From contig JAIQGE010000011.1 of the NCBI GenBank assembly GCA_020072815.1, positions 62,001-126,000 of the forward strand: 64,000 nt of DNA, given 5' to 3'. Origin of the DNA: Terriglobia bacterium. GTDB lineage: Bacteria; Acidobacteriota; Terriglobia; Terriglobales; Acidobacteriaceae. This document shows positions 8,452 through 15,351 of the stretch, in pieces (the stretch's first letter is position 1; the number at the start of each line of letters is the position of its first letter). The translations under genes were made by a program, and so were the position numbers. Below the pieces are notes generated by a model. The model had not been told where the DNA came from, ran no database searches, and saw only the letters and a list, made by a program, of their open reading frames with translations.

Positions 8452-8934
8452 ATGAGCAAACGGCTTTGCATTTTCGGCACTCACCACGAATTCCAAGTGG
8501 ACTCACCGATGGACGCTAGATTCAATCAGTTTCTCCGTGCACTAATCGCAGATCATAAGGTAGATACCATACTTGAAGAGGCGTCCGGCTTGCCGCCGAA
8601 ATCTTGCGTGGAGTTGCTGGCCGATGGCCTTAGTATTCGTTGGGCGAACATGGATCTTACGGCCGAAGAGCGGAAACTGATACCCGATGCGGCTTTGAAA
8701 AGCGTATATTGCGATACGTTTCAAGATTTATCGTTACACACATTACGCGAGAAGGCGTGGGTAGAGAAAATCATATCGGATACAAAGCTCAATTCAGGCC
8801 TGCTAATCGTGGGCCTTTGCCACGTATTTAGCTTTAGCGAAAAGCTGTTGAAACTCGGCTTTGAAGTGGAGGTTCACGCTTATAGTCCCAATCGCATATT
8901 CAATTGGAGCGGACGCCCCAGAATTTCCGTCTAG
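8452..8934 (+). CDS. Hypothetical protein with GTHHEFQ motif (160 aa)
   Basis: The protein begins with a beta strand ending in FGTHHEFQ and later has TILEEASG, MDLTAEERKLIPDA and LLIVGLCHVFSFSEKLLKLGF. Histidines at strand ends around a helix-rich core recall the TraB/Tiki and ChaN-like folds, but the match is weak and by eye. It ends inside the 3' end of the integrase gene with a 4-base convergent overlap. As cargo next to the integrase it could be a defence or accessory function; nothing shows this directly. Confidence 0.6.
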   Translation: MSKRLCIFGTHHEFQVDSPMDARFNQFLRALIADHKVDTILEEASGLPPKSCVELLADGLSIRWANMDLTAEERKLIPDAALKSVYCDTFQDLSLHTLREKAWVEKIISDTKLNSGLLIVGLCHVFSFSEKLLKLGFEVEVHAYSPNRIFNWSGRPRISV

Positions 8935-10064
8935 GATTTGCTTTTCCACGTGGCGGAGACAAGCGAGTCTAGCCGGTCTTGCCGCCCTTTCACCCATTTT
9001 GCGTAATGGCGCTCGGTGGTCTTGATGCTTTCATGCCCGAGCAACTTAGAGACTTCCTCCAGGGGAACGCCGTTTTGCAGCATGTCCACGGCGAACGTGT
9101 CCCGGAGCCGGTGGCTTACCATGTTTCCCGCCGACGCAATGCCCGCGTCCCGAAACAGCTTGCGAAAGTCATCTTGCCAATGGCTCACCGCCGTCCGCTC
9201 TTCCCCGTTACCCGTCCAGAAAATATAAGTTGTGTTCCCGTTAAGCACTGCAAGCAACTCCCGTGCAACCTCCGGCGGGACTGGTACGGAAACGTGTGTC
9301 CCCGTCTTTTGCCTGGAGGTGACCACCCGGTAAAATTTCTTGTCCTGGATTAGCTCATCCCGGCGGAGAGTACAGGCGTCACGGATGGCAAGGCCGGAAT
9401 TTCTCATCAAGCGGATAAGGGCACGGACGCGCCGCGTCTTGGTGCTATCGGGGAAACTGACCGGCACGGTATCAAGCAACTTTTTGTATTCCTTGTCCGT
9501 GAGCGGGAGGGTAGGGGACTCATCCGCTTTGATTGGCGAGAGGCGGGGCACGCGGTCCAACCATTTTGAGTCAAAGCAGAAGCGGAGGAAATTCTTTAGC
9601 CGGGCCTGGACCATCTGCCGGGTATTGGATGACGGGTACAGCTCTTCCCATTCCGCTTGATAGTCAATGACCAATTCGCGCGTCAGCCCGGAAAGTGTGA
9701 AGACACCCCGGCGCTCCGCGAAGGCCCGGAGCCTGTCCAGCTCGCGGGCGTACTTGTTGAGCACGTCCGGCGTGATGCCTTGGTTTTTCTTGTCGGCTTT
9801 GAATATCTCCACCGCCTCGGCTATCGGCTTGGACCCGTCCGGTGCCGTGGCCGGCGCGCGTCCGGTTAGTTGGTCCTCAAGATCCCGCTTGATCTGTTCG
9901 GCCTCGCCCCAAGAACGGGTGCCGGCCATGCGGCGGTGTTGCTTCCCGCCTTGGCTCCAGCGGAGATGTTTGCGGCACCGGCACCGCTTTTCAAACTCGT
10001 CCCCCACGTACTTACAATCGGCGGCGTGACGGACGAAGATGGTAATTAGTGGTGTGGCGTGCAT
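8931..10064 (-). CDS. Tyrosine-type site-specific integrase
   Basis: The protein is 377 residues. The N-terminal 60 residues include a CKYVGDEF-C-CRCRKHLRW zinc-finger-like segment. A SAM-like core-binding domain follows (VFTLSGLTRELVIDYQAEWEE), then the catalytic domain. The catalytic set is visible: Arg in RNSGLAIRDACTLR, HRLRD in the middle, His in LLGHESIKTTERHY, with the nucleophilic Tyr in HYAKW. It recombines the attachment sites in tRNA-Cys. It is transcribed away from the tRNA, just inside the right attachment site, with candidate arm sites immediately upstream. Confidence 0.95.
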   Translation of the reverse strand: MHATPLITIFVRHAADCKYVGDEFEKRCRCRKHLRWSQGGKQHRRMAGTRSWGEAEQIKRDLEDQLTGRAPATAPDGSKPIAEAVEIFKADKKNQGITPDVLNKYARELDRLRAFAERRGVFTLSGLTRELVIDYQAEWEELYPSSNTRQMVQARLKNFLRFCFDSKWLDRVPRLSPIKADESPTLPLTDKEYKKLLDTVPVSFPDSTKTRRVRALIRLMRNSGLAIRDACTLRRDELIQDKKFYRVVTSRQKTGTHVSVPVPPEVARELLAVLNGNTTYIFWTGNGEERTAVSHWQDDFRKLFRDAGIASAGNMVSHRLRDTFAVDMLQNGVPLEEVSKLLGHESIKTTERHYAKWVKGRQDRLDSLVSATWKSKS

Positions 10065-10088
10065 GGCATCTCCCGCTTTCAGGATGAC

Positions 10089-10110
10089 CCTAGCACAAAA
10101 TTAACACAAA
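10089..10110. promoter_or_regulatory. Candidate integrase arm-type site, right
   Basis: TAGCACAA followed by TAACACAA, flanked by CC, resembles the left site at 1071-1090 in the same orientation. It lies between the integrase start and the attachment site, where arm-type sites and self-regulation are usual. Confidence 0.45.
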
Positions 10111-10176
10111 GGCTAGACTGTTTTGGAGCCGCCCTTTGCTAAACGCGCATTTATTGGGGTTTTACAGCTTTGATTT

Positions 10177-10251
10177 TGGAGGCGCGGGTCGGAATCGAAC
10201 CGACGCATAAAGGTTTTGCAGACCTCTCCCTTACCACTTGGGTACCGCGCC
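10177..10251 (-). tRNA. tRNA-Cys (GCA)
   Basis: Read on the minus strand, GGCGCGG pairs with CCGCGCC in the acceptor stem. The T-arm is GTCGG-TTCGATT-CCGAC, and the anticodon loop reads CTGCAAA with GCA as anticodon. CCA is encoded. Its 3' 26 bases are duplicated at 968-993, so it is the target of the integrated element and has been rebuilt intact by the insertion. Confidence 0.95.
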
Positions 10252-10330
10252 TAATCTACAACCTGCATGGAACAGGCCTGACAGCATAACCCCTCGCAGG
10301 GGCGAGGGGGCAACCAAAAAGTTTAGGTTT

Positions 10331-10405
10331 TGGAGCGGGAGACGGGAGTTGAACCCGCGACTTCGACCTTGGCAAGGTCGCACTCTACCACTGAGTTACT
10401 CCCGC
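10331..10405 (-). tRNA. tRNA-Gly (GCC)
   Basis: On the minus strand the acceptor stem GCGGGAG pairs with CTCCCGC. The anticodon loop TTGCCAA shows GCC, the T-loop is TTCAACT and CCA is encoded. It lies 79 bases upstream of tRNA-Cys in the same direction, so the two may be cotranscribed. Confidence 0.95.
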
Positions 10406-10469
10406 TCAAATGCCAGATGTCATTATATCGTGCAGAAAATGAAGGGGTCAATTCGCACGCAATTTACCA

Positions 10470-10947
10470 CCTTCCGGGGCACTTGGAGCGCAACGACAGT
10501 CCCGATGAACAGCCGCCGCGAGGGACGTGCGTCGCCGAACGGCCCGCCCCTTGAGCAGACTCCATTGAGGCGAATCCGACGGCCGCTAGCGGCTTGGATC
10601 GCAACGACAGTCCCGACGAGCAACTGGCGCGAGTGGCCGGGCAGTCGGCTTCCGAAGCTGATACCGCCGGCGCGAATCTGACGGTAGTCAGCAGTCTGTG
10701 TCGCTGAGACAGTCCCGACGAATTGGAAGGGCTGCCAAGCAAGTTTAACGACGGACGCCCCTGCTTTCCGACAAGAATCCTGCGCAGGAAGTCCATCAAG
10801 CTTACAAGCGGTTTGGAGCGAAGCGACAAAGATCCTCCTGAGCACCCAACGCCGCGAGGCCCGTGTGGCGCCGAGCGGCTTGCATCAGGAGCAGAAGGCA
10901 TGTTGCTCACAGAACGGCTCATAAGCGGTTTGGAGCGAAGCGACATA
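10470..10947. repeat. Tandem array of about five ~110-bp repeats
   Basis: The motif AGCGCAACGACAGTCCCGA or its variants (ATCGCAACGACAGTCCCGA, GAGACAGTCCCGAC, AGCGAAGCGACA) recurs near 10488, 10597, 10700, 10816 and 10932, a spacing of 107-116 bp. Units also share a CGCGAG(G)-rich block and an AGCGGCTTG or AGCGGTTTG block before the motif. The array fills the space between tRNA-Gly and the gene ending at 10951. One open frame runs through it on the minus strand and repeats the phrase SGLSLRSKPL, but I take it as a by-product of the repeat. A further copy lies at 862-961. Confidence 0.75.
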
Positions 10948-10950
10948 AAG

Positions 10951-11340
10951 TTACGAAGCCCTCACTAATTCCGGGCCGGGCAGGACCGCGTCCAATTTCT
11001 CCACGGCTTCTTTGAGGGAGGCGAGCCCTTCGAAGCCTTTGGCGGAAGGTCCTAGCTCGGCCGCCAGCTGATTGGCCAACTTGATCGTAACTCGAATGCG
11101 GTCTTCCACCAGCAGCGCCCGCAAAGCGCGGGAATCGCCTTCCAGCCAGGTCTGGACCTGCCAGCCCGTTTGGCGCACGCGATTGACGGCATCGCGAAAA
11201 TCCGTAAGGACTTGGCGGTCCACCATGCCTGCGCTTAAGAGACTTTCCAGCCGGTTAAGTTCGCCCGTGACCCGGGCCACCTGTCTGGATACCTGATCGC
11301 TAAAGGCCTTGTCGGCCTCTTTAATTCCGTTCTCGTTCAT
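10951..11340 (-). CDS. Conserved helical hypothetical protein (129 aa)
   Basis: The protein is almost wholly helical, with heptad-like stretches (VARVTGELNRLESLLSAG, ALRALLVEDRIRVTIKLANQLAAEL) and a coiled-coil character. It has no signal peptide or membrane segment. I do not recognise a family. It is a single gene on the minus strand, divergent from the thiolase gene, with the repeat array downstream. Confidence 0.6.
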   Translation of the reverse strand: MNENGIKEADKAFSDQVSRQVARVTGELNRLESLLSAGMVDRQVLTDFRDAVNRVRQTGWQVQTWLEGDSRALRALLVEDRIRVTIKLANQLAAELGPSAKGFEGLASLKEAVEKLDAVLPGPELVRAS

Positions 11341-11446
11341 GCCTTACCCCGGAAGTGCACTGTACTTGTAGCGCTACTGTACTACGACTGCCGGCCCGGA
11401 AGAAGTGACGATGGTAACCATTTGGTAGTATTTCCCTGAGGTTCTT

Positions 11447-12613
11447 ATGGTCCGTGAAGCGGTAATCGTTGACGCCGTGCGCACCCCGCTGGGGCGGCGA
11501 GATGGCATGCTAAAAGGCTGGCACCCGGTGGACCTTCTGGCGCACACGCTGAGTGGTTTGGTGCAGCGCAACAAGCTTGATCCCGCACTGGTTGACGATG
11601 TGATCGCCGGCTGCGTGATGCAGGTGGGCGAGCAGGCGGCGAACATCGCGCGCAACGCGGTCCTGGCCGCCGGTTTTCCCGAATCGGTACCCGCCACCAC
11701 GGTGGACCGCCAATGCGGCTCCAGCCAGCAAGCCGTCCACTTCGCGGCGCAAGGAGTCATCGCCGGCAGCTATGACGTGGCCATCGCCTGTGGCGTGGAG
11801 AGTATGACCCGCGTGCCCATGGGATCGTCCGCGGCGTCGGGCCCGGGCAAACCGTTTGGCGATGTTATGCGGCGGCGCTACAACAACGCGCCATTCAACC
11901 AGGGCATCAGCGCGGAGATGATGGCTGAGCGCTGGAAGCTCGACCGCGAGAGTCTGGACCGCTACAGCCTGGAGAGCCATCGGCGAGCAGCCCGCGCCAG
12001 CGACGAAGGGTTTTTCTGTCGCGAGATTCTCCCCACGCCCGTCCAGACTGAAAGTGGCCCCAAGAACGTTACTCGCGACGAAGGCATCCGCGCTGAGGCC
12101 ACGCTGGAAAAGATGGCGACCCTCAAGACCGTCTTCAAACCTGACGGCGTGATCACCGCGGCCAACTCTTCCCAGATCACCGATGGCGCGGCCGCCGTGC
12201 TGGTCATGGAACGCGCTATGGCGGAACGCATGGGCTTGAAGCCGCTGGCCCGCTTTGTGGCCTTTGCTCTGGCGGGCGAAGATCCGGTACTGATGCTTAG
12301 CGCCCCGATTCCCGCTACGCGCCGCATATTGGAGAAGTCAGGCTTGAAGCTGGAAGCCATGGACCGAATTGAAATCAATGAAGCGTTCGCCAGCGTGGTG
12401 CTGGCCTGGCAAAAGGAAACTCAGGCTGACTTATCGCGAGTGAACGCGAACGGCGGCGCCATCGCCCTGGGGCATCCCCTGGGCGCGAGCGGCGCGCGGC
12501 TGATGTCCACGCTGGTCCACGAGTTGGTCCGCAGCGGCGGGCGTTACGGACTCCAGACGATGTGTGAAGGCGGCGGCATGGCCAACGCTACCATCATCGA
12601 AAGGCTGTCTTAA
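11447..12613 (+). CDS. Acetyl-CoA acetyltransferase (thiolase)
   Basis: This 388-residue protein has the thiolase active sites: the nucleophilic Cys in [19 protein letters not shown] (about residue 88), the His in [17 protein letters not shown] and the C-terminal Cys in [12 protein letters not shown]. Thiolases cleave or form acetoacetyl-CoA or longer beta-ketoacyl-CoA. The opening [19 protein letters not shown] is typical of the FadA/AcAT group. The ATG is preceded by GAGG. It stands alone, so whether it serves beta-oxidation or biosynthesis is not shown. Confidence 0.93.
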   Translation: MVREAVIVDAVRTPLGRRDGMLKGWHPVDLLAHTLSGLVQRNKLDPALVDDVIAGCVMQVGEQAANIARNAVLAAGFPESVPATTVDRQCGSSQQAVHFAAQGVIAGSYDVAIACGVESMTRVPMGSSAASGPGKPFGDVMRRRYNNAPFNQGISAEMMAERWKLDRESLDRYSLESHRRAARASDEGFFCREILPTPVQTESGPKNVTRDEGIRAEATLEKMATLKTVFKPDGVITAANSSQITDGAAAVLVMERAMAERMGLKPLARFVAFALAGEDPVLMLSAPIPATRRILEKSGLKLEAMDRIEINEAFASVVLAWQKETQADLSRVNANGGAIALGHPLGASGARLMSTLVHELVRSGGRYGLQTMCEGGGMANATIIERLS

Positions 12614-12770
12614 ATGGCTATCCTTGGTGGATGCGGAGAAGGGAAGCAAAGTTGGCGCGAAAAACGTTGGTAACAGGCGTAACCAGGAAGGCACTTTTCT
12701 TGTTTCCGCTGCCGCCGGATGACCTTAATATAAGGACCAGCGTCTAACCGTAAGAAAGCAGATTTTTGCC

Positions 12771-13451
12771 GTGTGGACTGTTGTCAGCGTGAAGCCCGAA
12801 GAAACGCAACTGGTGGCCATGGACCAGCCCTTGCGCAAACGCTGGAGTCTCTCCGTGCTGGGCTCAGCAGCCGCGCACATCGCAGCCCTGTTGGTCCTCT
12901 GCTGGCCGGTTGCGCCGGTCTTCGTCAAGCCTAACGTCATCGCCCGCGGAGAGGGTGGCACGTCCACGCCGGTCTCTATCGCGCTGTACCTGCCGGCGGA
13001 CACGCAAATTGTTTCGCAGTCGCAGCCGCCGCTGCTGTCTCTGCCGGTGATGACCCGGCAACAGCAATTGGCCAAGTTGCGCGCCAAGAAACGAACCAAT
13101 CTTCTGGAAGAACAACGAGCGGCCAACGCGGACGAAGCCGGCTCCAAACAAGGCTCGGAACTGGATGGCCCGGCCTTTGGCGACGAAGTGATTCCTGCCC
13201 TGGTGCAGACATTTCCCGATCCCAAAATCCAGCGCAGTGAAATTCCCAGCGGAGTGCAGGGAGACGTGGTGGTGGAGATCACTATTGATGCCCAGGGCAA
13301 CGTGGTGGAAGAGAGACTGCTGAAGGGAATTGGCTACGGAATTGATGAACGAGTCATTGCCGCCGTGCGCGGCTGGAGATTCCGTCCAGCCACCCGAAAC
13401 GGGGTGCCCATTCCGTCCAAGCATGACGTCCTTTACCACTTCCCCAGTTAA
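12771..13451 (+). CDS. TonB-family energy-transducer-like protein
   Basis: An N-terminal membrane anchor (WSLSVLGSAAAHIAALLVLCWPV) is followed by a charged periplasmic linker. The TonB C-terminal domain is GDVVVEITIDAQGNVVEERLLKG followed by VIAAVRGWRFRPATRNGVP. Such proteins carry proton-motive energy to outer-membrane receptors or act as scaffolds. The frame opens with GTG at 12771, and ATG 12822 is an alternative just before the anchor. No exbB/exbD genes are adjacent. Confidence 0.85.
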   Translation: MWTVVSVKPEETQLVAMDQPLRKRWSLSVLGSAAAHIAALLVLCWPVAPVFVKPNVIARGEGGTSTPVSIALYLPADTQIVSQSQPPLLSLPVMTRQQQLAKLRAKKRTNLLEEQRAANADEAGSKQGSELDGPAFGDEVIPALVQTFPDPKIQRSEIPSGVQGDVVVEITIDAQGNVVEERLLKGIGYGIDERVIAAVRGWRFRPATRNGVPIPSKHDVLYHFPS

Positions 13452-13824
13452 CAAGGTTGAATCAGGCGCGATGAGTAGCTTTGAAACCGCTTCTATCGCC
13501 AGGCGAATAAAAAGCCAAACTCCAATAGGATATTCCACTACTAGGCATAGTTTGCGCGCCTTGCGGCCAATCTAGGTTTGTCTACTGCGCGAACCTCAAG
13601 GCACGGCTAAGCAGCTAGATTAGATCTCTGCACCAGGAAATGACCATCGCTGTGCGATATTGTTCCGCTTCGCGCCTGTTCTCAATTGAACACAGGCACC
13701 CTAGTTAGGATGGGGCGAAGCTTTAACCTCTGTAGCCTTCCGTGCAAGAGCATTCCTGCCCGCTGAATCGGCGATTGCCTTGTGGAAAAGCATCCACGTC
13801 CTGCACTTACAAGAGCTGAAACGT

Positions 13825-13845
13825 CCTAATGTTTCTAACATTAGG
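13825..13845. other. Perfect 9-bp hairpin
   Basis: CCTAATGTT-TCT-AACATTAGG forms a perfect stem with a 3-base loop. No U-run follows on either strand, so it is not a standard terminator; it could be an operator or part of an RNA. Confidence 0.5.
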
Positions 13846-13865
13846 CGTTGGCAGGAGCACAGGAT

Positions 13866-13910
13866 CTATGCATGAAATATGCGGTTAAGGTGCATAGCCG
13901 AGCTTCATGC
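13866..13910. promoter_or_regulatory. Alternative hairpins sharing one arm
   Basis: CTATGCA (13866-13872) pairs with TGCATAG (13891-13897). The overlapping GCATGAA (13870-13876) pairs with TTCATGC (13904-13910). Only one can form at a time, which is the layout of a conformational switch. It lies 255 bp before the gene at 14166. Confidence 0.35.
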
Positions 13911-14165
13911 GCCAGCCCGAAAAGACAGGATGGAACACTTCTTTAGTTCAAACAACCCTATTGGTTAATAAGAATAAAAAAAGCATCTTCCCAACGTAAT
14001 ACTATCTATGTTGCAGGATACATGAGCGTGGACCATGTCCCCGGATAGATATTTGGTAGTGGGCTAGTTTAACCGCGAGGGTAATTAAAGAAAATCACCA
14101 GCAACTTCAATTCATCTTGCCAGGCTGCGCATTCCGCTGATAGCATTGCACGCGGAAGGAGCTAT

Positions 14166-14387
14166 ATGGATACGCAACAGATACTGTCAGAGTTAGAAGC
14201 AGAACGGGACCGTTTGGAGCAAGCAATTACTGCCCTAAAGGGATCCCTGAGTGGCCGTCGCGGAGCGGGACCCGCGGGCCGGGGCAGGCGCGGCCGTCGC
14301 CGCTTGAGTGCAGCAGCAAAACGGCGCATTTCGGAAATGATGAAAAAGCGCTGGGCGGAACGCAAGCGTGCGATGAAAGCAGCGTAA
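14166..14387 (+). CDS. Small basic histone-like protein (73 aa)
   Basis: The first 28 residues form a coiled-coil helix (MDTQQILSELEAERDRLEQA). A Gly/Arg-rich linker (GRRGAGPAGRGRRGRRR) follows, then a Lys/Arg/Ala-rich tail (AKRRISEMMKKRWAERKRAM). A strong GGAAGGAG site precedes the ATG. The layout suggests a nucleic-acid-binding protein of the nucleoid-associated type. A clear terminator follows at 14411-14445, so it is a single-gene unit. Confidence 0.75.
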   Translation: MDTQQILSELEAERDRLEQAITALKGSLSGRRGAGPAGRGRRGRRRLSAAAKRRISEMMKKRWAERKRAMKAA

Positions 14388-14410
14388 AGCAACAGCAAGA
14401 TCAAAGGTAT

Positions 14411-14445
14411 AAAGGGGGCCGCTGAAAGCAGCGGCCCTCTTTATT
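14411..14445 (+). terminator. Intrinsic terminator
   Basis: GGGCCGCTG pairs with CAGCGGCCC around an AAAG loop and is followed by TCTTTATTT. It closes the small gene at 14166-14387. Confidence 0.85.
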
Positions 14446-14504
14446 TCCCGGGGCTGCATTCCTGCCGGGTTTGCGATTCTGCCCAGGTGTGATTGAATAC
14501 CCGC

Positions 14505-15299
14505 ATGGTCCGGTGTCTCTTTCTGCTGTTCACTGCAGCGCTCATCTGCACGGCCGCTCAAGGCCAGGACAACTACGAAATACAAGTCTATGGCGCCGAC
14601 ACGGTTGAGCCCCGTTCCACCATGGTTGAGTTTCACACCAACTTTGCCGCGCAAGGCAGCAAGACGGCCGCAAACGGTGTTGCGCCCACCAACCACGCCA
14701 TTCATGAAACTATTGAAATCACCCAGGGGTTCAATGACTGGTTTGAAACCGGGTTCTACATCTTTACCAGCGCTCGCTCCGGCGACGGCTGGGACTGGGT
14801 GGGCGATCACGTTCGTCCGCGCTTCCGCATCCCCGAGAAATGGAAGTGGCCGGTAGGGCTGAGCCTGTCCAATGAGATCGGCTATCAGCGGCGGAAGTTC
14901 TCGCAAGACACGTGGACGTGGGAGATGCGTCCCATCGTGGACAAGAAGCTGGGACGGTGGTACTTCTCGTTCAATCCCACCTTTGACAAGTCTTTGCACG
15001 GCGACAATTCCGGCAAAGGCTTTGAATTCTCACCCAACGCCAAGGTCTCTTACGATTTCTCCAAGCGCGTGAGCGGCGGCCTGGAATATTACGGCGCCAT
15101 GGGCCCGGTCAGCAGTGTTGATCCGCTGGCGGAACAGCAACAGCAGTTTTTCCCGTCGGTGGACCTCAATGTCTCCCCCGACTGGGAACTCAACTTCGGG
15201 GTGGGCTGGGGCGTGACCCGTTCCACCGATCATCTCATCGTCAAAGCCATCGTCGGACGGCGGTTCAACTGGAAGAAGAAAGCGGATTCTTCGCGATAA
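14505..15299 (+). CDS. Putative outer-membrane beta-barrel protein
   Basis: A signal peptide (MVRCLFLLFTAALICTAAQG, cleavage near QGQD) precedes alternating hydrophobic and polar strands rich in Trp, Tyr and Phe (WFETGFYIFTSARSG, RWYFSFNPTFDKSL, ELNFGVGWGVTRSTDHLIVKAIVGRRFNW). This resembles small porin or transporter-like barrels of acidobacteria. I use ATG 14505; a TTG at 14493 is in frame. No partner gene tells its substrate. Confidence 0.65.
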   Translation: MVRCLFLLFTAALICTAAQGQDNYEIQVYGADTVEPRSTMVEFHTNFAAQGSKTAANGVAPTNHAIHETIEITQGFNDWFETGFYIFTSARSGDGWDWVGDHVRPRFRIPEKWKWPVGLSLSNEIGYQRRKFSQDTWTWEMRPIVDKKLGRWYFSFNPTFDKSLHGDNSGKGFEFSPNAKVSYDFSKRVSGGLEYYGAMGPVSSVDPLAEQQQQFFPSVDLNVSPDWELNFGVGWGVTRSTDHLIVKAIVGRRFNWKKKADSSR

Positions 15300-15351
15300 C
15301 CGGATGCGGCGAACTATAATCTGCGCTGGTTGATATCGAACCGAGGTGCAG

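Larger units (their letters stand above)
968..10202. mobile_element. Integrative element in tRNA-Cys (satellite/prophage-like)
   Basis: A 26-bp perfect direct repeat (968-993 and 10177-10202) corresponds to the 3' end of tRNA-Cys with its CCA. The intact tRNA lies at the right end and the orphan 3' fragment at the left end, as expected for tyrosine-integrase insertion into a tRNA. The integrase gene (8931-10064) sits beside the tRNA. Cargo includes a prim-pol/helicase, a ribbon-helix-helix protein, an HK97-type capsid protein, an excisionase-like protein and several unknown proteins. No terminase, portal, protease or tail gene is seen. The element is about 9.2 kb, similar in size to phage-inducible satellites. 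Whether it is mobile is not known. Confidence 0.88.
13452..14165. other. 714-bp intergenic region with hairpins
   Basis: No convincing open frame is present. The region is more AT-rich than its surroundings. It contains a perfect 9-bp stem with a 3-base loop (13825-13845) and a pair of mutually exclusive stems (13866-13910). It leads to the small basic gene at 14166. Confidence 0.6.

Noticed and set aside
10464-10946. 160-residue open frame through the tandem repeats (minus strand)
   Set aside because: It repeats the phrase SLRSKPL in step with the DNA repeat, has no family pattern and no ribosome binding site, and opens on a repeat copy. It looks like a by-product of the repeats.
862-10946. 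Dispersed repeats as ends of a larger transposon around the integrated element
   Set aside because: The two copies are in the same orientation and too diverged, while the 26-bp tRNA repeat explains the boundaries exactly.
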